A stretch of 64,000 nt of DNA from Williamsia serinedens (GTDB lineage: Bacteria; Actinomycetota; Actinomycetes; Mycobacteriales; Mycobacteriaceae). The stretch lies in the NCBI RefSeq assembly GCF_024171725.1, contig NZ_JAMTCG010000004.1, positions 496,001 to 560,000 on the forward strand, given 5' to 3'. The position numbers and the translations under genes are program-made. Shown piece after piece: positions 24,372-33,059 of this stretch. Below the pieces are notes generated by a model. It did not search any database and was not told where the DNA came from. It saw nothing but the letters and a program-made list of their open reading frames with translations. Within the stretch, counting starts at the first letter, position 1, and each line of letters starts with the position of its first letter.

Positions 24372-25640
24372 TCAGTCCCCGGCCGAGGACGTCGACTTCT
24401 TCGGCCCGAACCCGCGCGCGAAGGAGGACTTCCGGGGCGACGCCACCGCCGGTGAGGATCTCGCCCCGGCGCTGCCCCCGTAATAGTTGTCGCCGTCTCT
24501 GCCGGGGGTGTCCTTGGCGGCGCGGATCGCCTGGCCTGACGGGCCGGCGTCGTCGTGGTGGTCGTGGTCGTGGTGGTGCCCTGGCCCGTGTGTGTGGTCC
24601 CCGTGCGTGTGGCTTCCGTGTCCGTGATGGTGCCCGTGGGTGTGCTCGTCGATCACCGCGTTCGGATCGACGAGCCCCGGGATGACGGACGTGGCCTTGG
24701 TGACGTCCTTGTCGTACTTCACCACCACCGAGACGGTGTCGTTGAGCAGCTTCGGGGTCAGCTCGGTGGCGCCGAGCACCGCCAGCGTCCGCGCCCAGTC
24801 GACGGTCTCGGAGATGCTCGGCGACTTGCGCAGGTCGAGGTCGCGCAGACCGCGGACGACGTCGACGAGTTGCGCGGCGAGGGTCTCCGCGAGCCCGGTT
24901 TGCTTGGAGACCACGATCTCGAGTTCGCGGTCGGCCGTCGGATACCCCAGGAAGTTGTGCAGACAGCGACGTTTGAGCGCCGCCGACAGGTCGCGCGTGT
25001 TGTTCGACGTCAGCACGACGTACGGCCGGACCGTCGCCGAGAACGTACCGATCTCCGGCACCGACACCTGGTTCTCGCCGAGCAGTTCCAGGAGCACCGC
25101 CTCGAGGGCCTCGTCGGCGCGGTCGACCTCGTCGACGAGCAACACGACCGGTTCGGGCGAACGGATCGCCTCCAGCAGTGGCCGAGGGGCGAGGAAGCGT
25201 TCGGAGAAGAACACGCTCTCCTGTGCCGAGATCCGGTCCACCGCCTCACCCAGGGACTCCGCGTCCGCGACGAGCTGGCCGATCTTCTCCTTGAGCACCT
25301 GCGTGTAGAGCAGTTGCTTGCCGTAGTCCCACTCGTAGAGGGCCTTCGTCTCGTCCTGGCCCTCGTAGCACTGCAGGCGGAGCAGCCGGCGCCCCGTGAC
25401 CTGCGCCAGCGCCTTCGCCAGTTCGGTCTTGCCCACCCCGGCCGGTCCCTCGAGCAGCACCGGCTTGTCCAGCCGGGTCTGCAGGAAGACCGTGGTCGCG
25501 AGACGCTCGTCGATGATGTAGCCCGTCTCGCCGAACCGGGCGATGACGTCCTGCACGGAGTCGAAGTCGTGTTCGGATCCGAGATCGGCTGCGGGAGCTG
25601 TCTTCTCGTCGTCGACGCGGACGATGCTGTCAGGCGTCAC
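24372..25640 (-). CDS. MoxR-like AAA+ ATPase with polyhistidine tail
   Basis: A 422-residue ATPase. Walker A is GPAGVGKT (65-72) and Walker B L-L-V-D-E-V-D (167-173), with sensor 1 T-S-N-N near 211. After the AAA+ lid, residues 333-362 hold 16 histidines among Gly, Thr and Asp, a metal-binding stretch like those of HypB, UreE or CooJ. The final part is basic and probably flexible. MoxR ATPases act with VWA partners as chaperones in enzyme maturation, and the partner gene follows 3 nt later. With a nickel/cobalt permease in the same unit, I infer a metal-loading complex. Its client may be the upstream methanol dehydrogenase. GTG start. Confidence 0.9.
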   Translation of the reverse strand: MTPDSIVRVDDEKTAPAADLGSEHDFDSVQDVIARFGETGYIIDERLATTVFLQTRLDKPVLLEGPAGVGKTELAKALAQVTGRRLLRLQCYEGQDETKALYEWDYGKQLLYTQVLKEKIGQLVADAESLGEAVDRISAQESVFFSERFLAPRPLLEAIRSPEPVVLLVDEVDRADEALEAVLLELLGENQVSVPEIGTFSATVRPYVVLTSNNTRDLSAALKRRCLHNFLGYPTADRELEIVVSKQTGLAETLAAQLVDVVRGLRDLDLRKSPSISETVDWARTLAVLGATELTPKLLNDTVSVVVKYDKDVTKATSVIPGLVDPNAVIDEHTHGHHHGHGSHTHGDHTHGPGHHHDHDHHDDAGPSGQAIRAAKDTPGRDGDNYYGGSAGARSSPAVASPRKSSFARGFGPKKSTSSAGD

Positions 25641-25680
25641 TGGAACGGCCTTCCTGGGTGGGGTGTGCGAGGGGATGGAG

Positions 25681-25711
25681 CCGGCGTCCCGCCCGTCGGG
25701 CGGGACGCCGG
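25681..25711. terminator. Strong hairpin after mno
   Basis: Arms 25681-25695 and 25697-25711 are exact 15-nt reverse complements around a single T. It lies 13 nt past the mno stop and before the MoxR start. It could end or attenuate the abundant mno transcript so that downstream genes are made at lower level. Confidence 0.65.
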
Positions 25712-25724
25712 GATCATGAGGTGG

Positions 25725-27017
25725 TCAGCCGATCAGGTCGTCGAGGTCGCCGGTCATCGCGTGCTCCACCACCGGGTAGACGGTCTCGAACGTGCACTCC
25801 TTGAGATTGCCGGGCGTGCAGGCGTCGCCGAGAACGTGATTCGTGATGCGCGCGACGTCCTTGTCGTCGCCGGTGATCGTCTTCGCGTTCTCGTAGTACT
25901 TCGTCGGACCCGTGCCGAGCCGGTTCTTGCTGTAGCTGTCGGCGTGCACGTCGACGAACCGCTCGGGGATGCCCACGTCGCGCAGCAGCTGGATCGCCGC
26001 CTCCAGCGCGGCATGCGACGCGCGCTGGTCGGACATGCCGTGGGTGTCGATGCCCATGGCGACGGCGATGTCGGCGAACTTGCGATAGTCGGCGGTCATG
26101 TTGAAGGCCCACACGCGCGGGAGGGCGATCGCGTTGTTCAGGCCGTGGTGGGTGTCGTAGAACGCACTGACCGCGTGGCTGATGGAGTGGATGATGCCCA
26201 GCCCACCGGAGTTGAACGCCTGCGCGGCGATGTACTGGGCGTACATCATTCCCTCGCGCCCGGCCAGGTCCTCACCGTTCCAGGTGGCCGCACGCAGGTT
26301 GTCGGCCGTCATCTTGATGGCGTGCAACGCGTTTCCCTTGGACGGCTCGAAGTCCAGTCGCGAGACGTAGGGCTCGCTCGCGTGGGCCAGCACGTCGAAC
26401 CCGCACTGCGCGGTGTAGTCGGTGGGACAGGTGTAGTAGAGCACCGGATCGTCGATCGCCAGCGTGGTCACGCTCGCGTCGTCGAAGGCGACGTACTTGT
26501 GCGGGTTGTCGGGGTCTGTCGTGGTGTCGGTGATGACGTAGGCCCACGACGTCTCCGAACCCGTTCCAGCGGTGGTGGACACGGCGATGTGGGGCGGGTT
26601 CTTCGGGTTCTCGCTCTTGTTGAAGCCCTCGAACTCGTTGACGTTGCGTCCGTCGTGCGCGACGGCGATCCGCGCACCCTTGCACGCGTCGTGGCTCGAC
26701 CCGCCCCCGATGGACACGAAGCTGTCGCACTTCGCCTCGGTGTACATGGCCACCGCGTCCATGACGTTGTAGTCCTTGGGGTTCGACTCGACCTTGTCGT
26801 AGACCACCACCTCGAGACCGTGGTACCGCATGGACTCGACGATCTTGTGGACGGTGTCCGTCCCGCGCAGACCGGAGGTCATCACCAGGGTTTTCTTGAA
26901 CCCCAGCTTCAGGGCCTCGGGGCCGATCATCTCGTGGGCACCCGGACCCATCATGGCGCGCGGGAAGGGATGGAACTCCTTGATGGGGAACGGCTTGAGG
27001 AGCTCGTCGACCTGCAT
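25725..27017 (-). CDS. mno: NDMA-dependent methanol dehydrogenase (nicotinoprotein)
   Basis: A 430-residue Fe-ADH superfamily nicotinoprotein that oxidises methanol and other small alcohols with a tightly bound NAD(P). It is assayed with NDMA as artificial acceptor; mycofactocin is the proposed natural acceptor. G-G-G-S-S-H-D at 104-110 binds the nucleotide. Likely metal ligands are D208, H212, H277 and H291 in G-F-D-V-L-A-H, I-I-H-S-I-S-H and T-H-H-G. N-terminal M-Q-V-D-E-L-L-K-P-F-P-I-K-E-F-H fits the Mno/Mdo group. ATG follows AAAGGA. It lies between tuf and the metal-chaperone genes, 8 kb from mft, which supports the pairing. Confidence 0.93.
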   Translation of the reverse strand: MQVDELLKPFPIKEFHPFPRAMMGPGAHEMIGPEALKLGFKKTLVMTSGLRGTDTVHKIVESMRYHGLEVVVYDKVESNPKDYNVMDAVAMYTEAKCDSFVSIGGGSSHDACKGARIAVAHDGRNVNEFEGFNKSENPKNPPHIAVSTTAGTGSETSWAYVITDTTTDPDNPHKYVAFDDASVTTLAIDDPVLYYTCPTDYTAQCGFDVLAHASEPYVSRLDFEPSKGNALHAIKMTADNLRAATWNGEDLAGREGMMYAQYIAAQAFNSGGLGIIHSISHAVSAFYDTHHGLNNAIALPRVWAFNMTADYRKFADIAVAMGIDTHGMSDQRASHAALEAAIQLLRDVGIPERFVDVHADSYSKNRLGTGPTKYYENAKTITGDDKDVARITNHVLGDACTPGNLKECTFETVYPVVEHAMTGDLDDLIG

Positions 27018-27058
27018 GTCTTGTCCTTTGTGACGACGGGCCGCGGGGTTCCGCGGAT

Positions 27059-27148
27059 GACCAGACGAACGCTAGGGTCCGTGACCGTCGCCACATCGGT
27101 GTCTGGTCGCCAACTGTCGGCTCCGCCGACGAAGACTGTCCGATCGGA
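27059..27148. promoter_or_regulatory. mno upstream region: inverted repeats and palindrome
   Basis: GACCAGAC (27059-27066) and its exact reverse complement GTCTGGTC (27101-27108) flank a 34-nt gap upstream of mno. Further upstream is the perfect palindrome TCCGATCGGA (27139-27148), which has the CCGATCGG core also present in the mftA-mftM gap. I could not find a convincing -35/-10 pair. Tight regulation by the adjacent two-component system is inferred. Confidence 0.4.
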
Positions 27149-27211
27149 TAGCGCGTGCCTGGCCCCTCGTCTCGCCCCATCGGCTCCCAACAGCCGGACG
27201 AGCACACGAAA

Positions 27212-27243
27212 AACGCCCGACCCCCTGATGGGGATCGGGCGTT
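27212..27243 (-). terminator. Rho-independent terminator of the str operon
   Basis: Leftward from tuf, AACGCCCGA and TCGGGCGTT (27235-27243 and 27212-27220) pair, with CCCC/GGGG inside, a TGAT-type loop and one mismatch. On the transcribed strand the stem is followed directly by a T-run (GTTTTT). It separates tuf from mno. Confidence 0.85.
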
Positions 27244-27281
27244 CTCGGTGATGTGCCCCGCGCTCTATGAGCGGGCGCGTG

Positions 27282-28472
27282 TCACTTGTTGATCTTGGTG
27301 ACGCGGCCGGCACCGACGGTGCGGCCACCCTCGCGGATCGCGAAGCGCAGGCCCTCGTCCATGGCGACCGGCTGGATGAGCTTGACGCTCATCTCGGTGT
27401 TGTCGCCCGGCATGACCATCTCGGTGCCCTCGGGGAGGGTCACGACGCCGGTCACGTCCGTGGTGCGGAAGTAGAACTGCGGACGGTAGTTGTTGAAGAA
27501 CGGGGTGTGACGACCACCCTCGTCCTTCGACAGGATGTACGCCTGGCCCTCGAACTCGGTGTGCGGGGTCGTGGTGCCCGGCTTGACGATGACCTGACCG
27601 CGCTCGACGTCCTCACGCTTGAGGCCGCGCAGCAGCAGACCGGCGTTGTCGCCCGCCTGCGCCGAGTCGAGCAGCTTGTGGAACATCTCGATACCGGTGA
27701 CGGTGGTCTTGGTCGACTTCTCGCGGATGCCGACGATCTCCACGTCCTCGTTCACGTTGATCTCGCCGCGCTCCACACGACCGGTGACGACGGTGCCACG
27801 ACCGGTGATGGTGAAGACGTCCTCGACGGGCATCAGGAACGGCTTGTCGGTCTCGCGGACCGGGTCCGGTACCGACTCGTCGACGGCGGCCATGAGCTCG
27901 GCGATCGACTCGGCCCACTTCTCGTCACCCTCGAGGGCCTTGAGAGCGGAGACCTTGACGACCGGCGCGTCCTCGTCGAAGTCCTGGGCGGCCAGCAGCT
28001 CGCGGACCTCCATCTCGACGAGCTCGATGATCTCCTCGTCGTCGACCATGTCGGCCTTGTTCAGCGCGACCAGGATGTAGGGCACGCCGACCTGGCGGGC
28101 GAGCAGCACGTGCTCACGGGTCTGCGGCATCGGGCCGTCGGTCGCGGCGACCACCAGGATCGCGCCGTCCATCTGGGCGGCACCGGTGATCATGTTCTTG
28201 ATGTAGTCCGCGTGACCGGGGGCGTCGACGTGAGCGTAGTGACGCTTGTCGGTCTGGTACTCGACGTGCGAGATGTTGATCGTGATGCCGCGGGCCTTCT
28301 CCTCAGGCGCCTTGTCGATCTGGTCGAACGCAAAGCTCTGGTTGAGGTCCGGGTACTTGTCGTGCAGAACCTTGGTGATCGCCGCGGTCAGCGTGGTCTT
28401 GCCGTGGTCGACGTGACCGATGGTGCCGATGTTCACGTGCGGCTTGGTCCGCTCGAACTTCGCCTTGCCCAC
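27282..28472 (-). CDS. tuf: Elongation factor Tu
   Basis: A 396-residue GTPase that delivers aminoacyl-tRNA to the ribosome. G1 is G-H-V-D-H-G-K-T, G3 D-A-P-G-H and G4 N-K-A-D, followed by EF-Tu domains II and III ending [11 protein letters not shown] chose the GTG at 28472 because AGGAGG lies about 8 nt before it and the protein then begins with the normal G-K-A-K-F. An upstream in-frame ATG has no such site. It is last in the rpsL-rpsG-fusA-tuf operon and has its own terminator. Confidence 0.97.
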   Translation of the reverse strand: MGKAKFERTKPHVNIGTIGHVDHGKTTLTAAITKVLHDKYPDLNQSFAFDQIDKAPEEKARGITINISHVEYQTDKRHYAHVDAPGHADYIKNMITGAAQMDGAILVVAATDGPMPQTREHVLLARQVGVPYILVALNKADMVDDEEIIELVEMEVRELLAAQDFDEDAPVVKVSALKALEGDEKWAESIAELMAAVDESVPDPVRETDKPFLMPVEDVFTITGRGTVVTGRVERGEINVNEDVEIVGIREKSTKTTVTGIEMFHKLLDSAQAGDNAGLLLRGLKREDVERGQVIVKPGTTTPHTEFEGQAYILSKDEGGRHTPFFNNYRPQFYFRTTDVTGVVTLPEGTEMVMPGDNTEMSVKLIQPVAMDEGLRFAIREGGRTVGAGRVTKINK

Positions 28473-28497
28473 TTGTGTGTCCTCCTGGACTGTTGCT

Positions 28498-28520
28498 CTC
28501 ACCGGGGGGATCCCGGTGAG
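28498..28520. promoter_or_regulatory. Hairpin in the fusA-tuf spacer
   Basis: CTCACCGGG and CCCGGTGAG form a perfect 9-bp stem with a 5-nt loop in the 112-nt fusA-tuf spacer, about 26 nt before the tuf start. It may be an mRNA processing or attenuation site that lets tuf levels differ from fusA. Confidence 0.45.
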
Positions 28521-28584
28521 GGACTGGAATTTTCTCTCTTACGTTGTCGCCGTGGTGCGAGGGATCGCGCCCCGGCAGCGGTGA

Positions 28585-30690
28585 TTACTCGCCCGTTGCC
28601 TTGGCGATGATCTCCTTCGACACGTTCGCCGGAACCTCGGCGTACGAGTCGAACACCATGGAGTAGTTCGCTCGGCCCTGGGTCTTCGACCGGAGGTCTC
28701 CGATGTAGCCGAACATCTCCGACAGCGGGACCAGTGCCTTCACGACACGGGCACCGCTGCGCTCCTCCATGGCCTGGATCTGGCCACGGCGGGAGTTGAG
28801 GTCGCCGATCACGTCGCCCATGTAGTCCTCGGGCGTGATGACCTCGACGGCCATGAGGGGCTCGAGGATGACGGGGCCCGCCATCTTCGCGGCCTCCTTC
28901 AGCGCCTGCGAACCGGCGATCTTGAACGCCATCTCCGACGAGTCGACGTCGTGGTACGCACCGTCGAGCAGCGTCAGCTTGAGGTTCACCAGCGGATAGC
29001 CGGCGAGCACGCCGTACTGCATGGCGTCCTGCGCACCGGCGTCGACCGACGGGATGTACTCGCGCGGGACGCGACCACCGGTGACCTCGTTGGCGAACTC
29101 GTAGGTGGCGCCGTCCTCGGCGTCGGTGAGCGGCTCGAGCTTGACGATGACCTTCGCGAACTGGCCGGAGCCACCCGTCTGCTTCTTGTGGGTGAACTCG
29201 TGCTTCTCGACGGTCTTGCGGATCGTCTCGCGGTAGGCCACCTGCGGCTTGCCGACGTTGGCCTCGACCTTGAACTCGCGCTTCATGCGGTCCACGAGGA
29301 TGTCGAGGTGGAGCTCGCCCATGCCGCCGATGACGGTCTGGCCGGTGTCCTCGTCGAGCTTGACCGAGAAGGTCGGGTCCTCTTCGGCGAGCTTCTGGAT
29401 CGCGGTGCCCAGCTTCTCCTGGTCCGACTTGGTCTTCGGCTCGATGGAGACCTGGATGACCGGGTCCGGGAACGTCATCGACTCCAGGATCACCTGATCC
29501 TGCGGATCGCACAGGGTGTCACCGGTGGTGGTGTCCTTCAGTCCGATCACGGCGTAGATGTGTCCGGCGGACGCGGTCGGGACCGCGTTCTCCTTGTTCG
29601 AGTGCATCTGGAAGAGCTTGCCCAGACGCTCCTTCTTGCCCTTGGTCGAGTTGATGACCTGGGCACCGGAGTCGACCTTGCCCGAGTAGACGCGGACGTA
29701 GGTCAGCTTGCCGAAGAAGGGGTGCGAGGCGATCTTGAACGCCAGCGCCGCGAACGGCTCGTCGGCCGACGGACGACGGGTGAGGATCTTCTCCTCGTCG
29801 CCGACCGCGTGGCCCTGCACCGACTCGACGTCCAGCGGGGACGGCAGGTAGTCGATGACGGCGTCGAGCATGGGCTGCACGCCCTTGTTCTTGAACGCCG
29901 AGCCACAGAGCACCGGGTAGATCTCGGAGGCGACCGTCATCTTGCGGATGGCGCCCTTGATCTCCTCGATCGTGAGCTCCTCGCCACCGAAGAACTTCTC
30001 GAGCAGCTCCTCGTCGGACTCGGCGACGGTCTCGAGCAGCTCTTGGCGGTACTGCTCGGCGCGCTCGGCCAGATCCGCCGGGATCTCCTGCACGTCGTAC
30101 TTCTCGCCCAGCTTGGTCTCACCGGACCAGACCTTGGCCTTCATCTCGACCAGGTCGACGATGCCCTCGAAGTCGTTCTCGGCACCGATCGGCAGCTGGA
30201 TCACCAGCGGCTTGGCGCCGAGGCGGTCCTTGATGGTCTGCACGGTGAAGTAGAAGTCCGCACCGAGCTTGTCCATCTTGTTGACGAAGCAGATACGCGG
30301 CACGTCGTACTTGTCGGCCTGACGCCACACCTGCTCGGACTGGGGCTCGACGCCCTCCTTGCCGTCGAACACCGCGACCGCGCCGTCGAGGACGCGCAGC
30401 GACCGCTCCACCTCGACGGTGAAGTCGACGTGGCCCGGGGTGTCGATGATGTTGATCTGGTTGTCGTTCCAGAAGCACGTGGTGGCGGCGGAGGTGATCG
30501 TGATGCCACGCTCCTGCTCCTGCTCCATCCAGTCCATCGTGGCCGCGCCGTCGTGGACCTCACCGATCTTGTAGGAGATGCCGGTGTAGAAGAGGATGCG
30601 CTCGGTCGTCGTGGTCTTGCCGGCATCGATGTGGGCCATGATGCCGATGTTGCGGACCTTGTTCAGGTCGGTCAGCACGTCCTGTGCCAC
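28585..30690 (-). CDS. fusA: Elongation factor G
   Basis: A 701-residue ribosomal translocase. G1 is [13 protein letters not shown] near residue 19, G3 D-T-P-G-H-V-D-F near residue 84 and G4 N-K-M-D-K near residue 138. Domains II-V follow through [10 protein letters not shown] near the end. Length and order are those of actinobacterial EF-G. GTG start with an AAAG-rich site. The 84-nt gap to rpsG holds a hairpin. Confidence 0.97.
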   Translation of the reverse strand: MAQDVLTDLNKVRNIGIMAHIDAGKTTTTERILFYTGISYKIGEVHDGAATMDWMEQEQERGITITSAATTCFWNDNQINIIDTPGHVDFTVEVERSLRVLDGAVAVFDGKEGVEPQSEQVWRQADKYDVPRICFVNKMDKLGADFYFTVQTIKDRLGAKPLVIQLPIGAENDFEGIVDLVEMKAKVWSGETKLGEKYDVQEIPADLAERAEQYRQELLETVAESDEELLEKFFGGEELTIEEIKGAIRKMTVASEIYPVLCGSAFKNKGVQPMLDAVIDYLPSPLDVESVQGHAVGDEEKILTRRPSADEPFAALAFKIASHPFFGKLTYVRVYSGKVDSGAQVINSTKGKKERLGKLFQMHSNKENAVPTASAGHIYAVIGLKDTTTGDTLCDPQDQVILESMTFPDPVIQVSIEPKTKSDQEKLGTAIQKLAEEDPTFSVKLDEDTGQTVIGGMGELHLDILVDRMKREFKVEANVGKPQVAYRETIRKTVEKHEFTHKKQTGGSGQFAKVIVKLEPLTDAEDGATYEFANEVTGGRVPREYIPSVDAGAQDAMQYGVLAGYPLVNLKLTLLDGAYHDVDSSEMAFKIAGSQALKEAAKMAGPVILEPLMAVEVITPEDYMGDVIGDLNSRRGQIQAMEERSGARVVKALVPLSEMFGYIGDLRSKTQGRANYSMVFDSYAEVPANVSKEIIAKATGE

Positions 30691-30731
30691 GTCTTTTCCT
30701 CGCTCTTTCGCGTTGAGGGTGTGTGGTGTGT

Positions 30732-30767
30732 GGTCCGCGGGCGGACTACGTCGTCCGTCCGCGGACC
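30732..30767. promoter_or_regulatory. Hairpin in the rpsG-fusA spacer
   Basis: GGTCCGCGG (30732-30740) pairs with CCGCGGACC (30759-30767), and an inner GCGGAC/GTCCGT adds more pairs with one mismatch. It lies between the rpsG stop and the fusA start and may moderate read-through or be a processing site. Confidence 0.45.
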
Positions 30768-30774
30768 GACGTCG

Positions 30775-31245
30775 TCACCAGCGGTAGTGCGCGAACGCCC
30801 GGTTGGCCTCGGCCATCTTGTGGGTGTCCTCCCGACGCTTCACGGCGGCGCCCAGGCCGTTGCTCGCGTCGAGCAGTTCGTTGGCCAGGCGCTCGACCAT
30901 CGTCTTCTCACGACGCTGGCGGCTGAAGGTCACGAGCCAGCGCAGCGCCAGGGTGTTGGCGCGGTTCGGCTTGACCTCGACGGGCACCTGGTAGGTGGCG
31001 CCGCCGACGCGGCGGCTCTTGACCTCGAGCGCGGGGCGCACGTTGTCGAGCGCGCGCTTGAGGGTGATGACCGGGTCGGTGCCGGTCTTGTCCCGGGCCT
31101 GCTCGAGGGCCTGGTAGACGATGCGCTCGGCGGTCGACTTCTTGCCGTCGAGCAGGATCTTGTTGACCAGCTGGGTCACCAGCGGCGACCCGTAGACCGG
31201 GTCGTTGATCAGCGGACGCTTCGGAGCGGGTCCCTTACGTGGCAT
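30775..31245 (-). CDS. rpsG: 30S ribosomal protein S7
   Basis: A 156-residue S7 that nucleates assembly of the 30S head on 16S rRNA. It begins [10 protein letters not shown] and contains the conserved [11 protein letters not shown] and [10 protein letters not shown] end. Its ATG shares the final A of the rpsL stop (TGATG), a normal coupling. Confidence 0.97.
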   Translation of the reverse strand: MPRKGPAPKRPLINDPVYGSPLVTQLVNKILLDGKKSTAERIVYQALEQARDKTGTDPVITLKRALDNVRPALEVKSRRVGGATYQVPVEVKPNRANTLALRWLVTFSRQRREKTMVERLANELLDASNGLGAAVKRREDTHKMAEANRAFAHYRW

Positions 31246-31619
31246 CAGCCCTTCTCCTTCTTCGCGCCGTACCGGCTACGCGCCTGCTTGCGGTTCTTGA
31301 CGCCCTGGGTGTCGAGCGAGCCACGGATGACCTTGTAGCGGACACCGGGGAGGTCCTTCACACGACCGCCGCGCACGAGCACCATCGAGTGCTCCTGGAG
31401 GTTGTGGCCCTCACCCGGGATGTACGCGGTGACCTCGACCGAGCTGGTCAGACGCACGCGCGCGACCTTGCGCAGCGCGGAGTTCGGCTTCTTCGGCGTC
31501 GTCGTGTAGACGCGGGTGCAGACCCCGCGGCGCTGCGGGCTGCCCTTCAGGGCTGCCGTCTTCTGCTTGGCAGCCTTGTCGTGACGGCCCTTGCGGACCA
31601 GCTGGTTGATGGTTGGCAC
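31245..31619 (-). CDS. rpsL: 30S ribosomal protein S12
   Basis: A 124-residue S12 of the decoding centre. It begins [11 protein letters not shown] after a GTG start. Residues [11 protein letters not shown] and [10 protein letters not shown] carry the lysines whose mutation gives streptomycin resistance; both are wild type (K in P-K-K-P and in V-K-D-L). A longer in-frame start exists upstream but only the GTG at 31619 gives the standard S12 N-terminus. First gene of the str operon. Confidence 0.97.
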   Translation of the reverse strand: MPTINQLVRKGRHDKAAKQKTAALKGSPQRRGVCTRVYTTTPKKPNSALRKVARVRLTSSVEVTAYIPGEGHNLQEHSMVLVRGGRVKDLPGVRYKVIRGSLDTQGVKNRKQARSRYGAKKEKG

Positions 31620-31897
31620 TGAAAATTCATCCTCTGTGTCGGCGATGTTCGTCGTTCTCTGTGGTTGGTGCTCCGGGCAGTCGCGACCGACGTCGTCGGC
31701 ACGTGACTCCACAGATCGCCCCACCAGGCCCGAAAGCGCTGGTCAGTCGTTGTTTGCTCACCCCGTTGTCGGGCGTGTCATGCTTGCCCGCGACCGGATG
31801 TCACCTCAGTCCGGGGCACACTCCCGCCCTCGGAGGGTCTCCGTGGACGATTGCGGGCACGCGGACTTGCCCGGCCTGGGCCGGACACCAGCGCTCG

Positions 31898-31926
31898 ACT
31901 CTACCGACCGCATTTCATGCGGTCAA
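31898..31926 (-). promoter_or_regulatory. Sigma-A-type promoter for rpsL
   Basis: On the leftward strand TTGACC (31926-31921), a 17-nt spacer and TAGAGT (31903-31898) make a near-consensus actinobacterial housekeeping promoter. The spacer holds the inverted repeat CCGCATGAAATGCGG. Transcription would start near 31890, giving a leader of about 270 nt before rpsL. The rest of the 437-nt intergenic region (31620-32056) shows no gene or other clear element. Confidence 0.75.
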
Positions 31927-32056
31927 AATCCTTGACGACGCTGCTCTCGGTGAGGTCCGACGGCAGTGGAACGTCCGGACCGTCCTGCGTGTTCCCCTGC
32001 GGACAGCGCTGTCACGTCGTACGCCCCAGACCGATGAGAGAACCCGAGGGATCCCC

Positions 32057-33028
32057 GTGAGCGAGACCGTCGTCGTCACCCGCCCCGACCGGTCGTCCAC
32101 CCCGCGCGGTCGGCGCGACGCGACCTGGTTGGTCGCGGTCTCCGCGGCGCTGTGGGGCCTCGACGGCCTGCTCCGCAAACCGCTCGCCACCGACCTTGCC
32201 GCCGGCACCGTCGTGCTGTGGGAGCACATCATCCCGATCGTGGTGCTGGCGCCGTTCCTCCCCGCGGCGGTCCGCGCGTTCCTCCGCCTCGGCCTGCGCG
32301 ACAAGGCCGCGGTCGTCGTCATCGGAGTCGGTGCCTCGGCCGTCGCGACGGCGTTGTTCACCCGGGCGTTCGCGATCGCCGGGGAGCGCGGCGACTTCAT
32401 CACCCCGCTGGTCCTGCAGAAACTGCAGCCGGTGCTGGCCATCGCGTTGGCGGTGCTCGTCCTCGGCGAACGCCTCCGGCCGCGGTTCGGGCTGTACGTG
32501 ATCCCCGCGCTCGCCGGCGCGTGGTTGCTCGCCTTCGCCGACCCCACCCACCTACGGGTGTCCGAGCTCGAACCGGCACTGCTCGCGCTCGGCGCCGCCG
32601 CGCTCTGGGCAGCGGGCACGGTGCTCGGGCGGTTGGTGTCGCCGTCGGTGAGCCCGCGGGACCTCACCACCCTGCGGCTCGCGTTCGGCACCGTCGGGGC
32701 GTTCGGCGTCGTCGGGGTGACCGGCGCACCCGTGCTCCCGACATGGGGCGACGCCGTCGGCCTGGTGCTGCTCGCCCTCATCCCGGGCCTGCTCGCGCTG
32801 ACGCTCTACTACCGGGCCCTGCAGTCCACCCCCGCGTCCCGGGCGACGCTGGCCGAACTGGCCTTCCCCGCGACCGCGGCCGTCGTCGGCGCGCTGCTGC
32901 TGGGCACCAGCCTCACGTGGTCGCAGTGGACCGGCCTCGCGGTCATCGCGATCACCGTGACCGCGATGGGGGTGCGGGAGGCCCGCGCGTCGGCGCGAGA
33001 CCGCGCCGGATCCCTCTCCGGCGGATAG
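32057..33028 (+). CDS. EamA/DMT family transporter
   Basis: A 323-residue inner-membrane protein with ten predicted hydrophobic helices in two EamA repeats (about residues 25-155 and 170-308). A-L-W-G-L-D-G-L-L-R near residue 31 and L-W-A-A-G-T-V-L-G near residue 192 start the repeats, and P-x-x-A-x-L-L-x-G elements occur in each. DMT exporters move amino acids, metabolites or drugs; the substrate is unknown. I chose the GTG at 32057 with GAGGGA before it. The frame continues far upstream but that part covers the rpsL control region. It is divergent from the str operon. Confidence 0.8.
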   Translation: MSETVVVTRPDRSSTPRGRRDATWLVAVSAALWGLDGLLRKPLATDLAAGTVVLWEHIIPIVVLAPFLPAAVRAFLRLGLRDKAAVVVIGVGASAVATALFTRAFAIAGERGDFITPLVLQKLQPVLAIALAVLVLGERLRPRFGLYVIPALAGAWLLAFADPTHLRVSELEPALLALGAAALWAAGTVLGRLVSPSVSPRDLTTLRLAFGTVGAFGVVGVTGAPVLPTWGDAVGLVLLALIPGLLALTLYYRALQSTPASRATLAELAFPATAAVVGALLLGTSLTWSQWTGLAVIAITVTAMGVREARASARDRAGSLSGG

Positions 33029-33059
33029 GCTCCCGGCACCGCGAACGAGAGGCGTGCCG

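Noticed and set aside
22839-25640. PQQ-methanol dehydrogenase (mxa) cluster because of the MoxR and VWA genes
   Set aside because: No quinoprotein dehydrogenase, cytochrome or PQQ genes are present. The dehydrogenase here is of the NDMA-dependent Fe-ADH type.
24555-31338. Long rightward frames opposite MoxR, mno, tuf and fusA
   Set aside because: Antisense to strongly conserved genes, and composition-driven.
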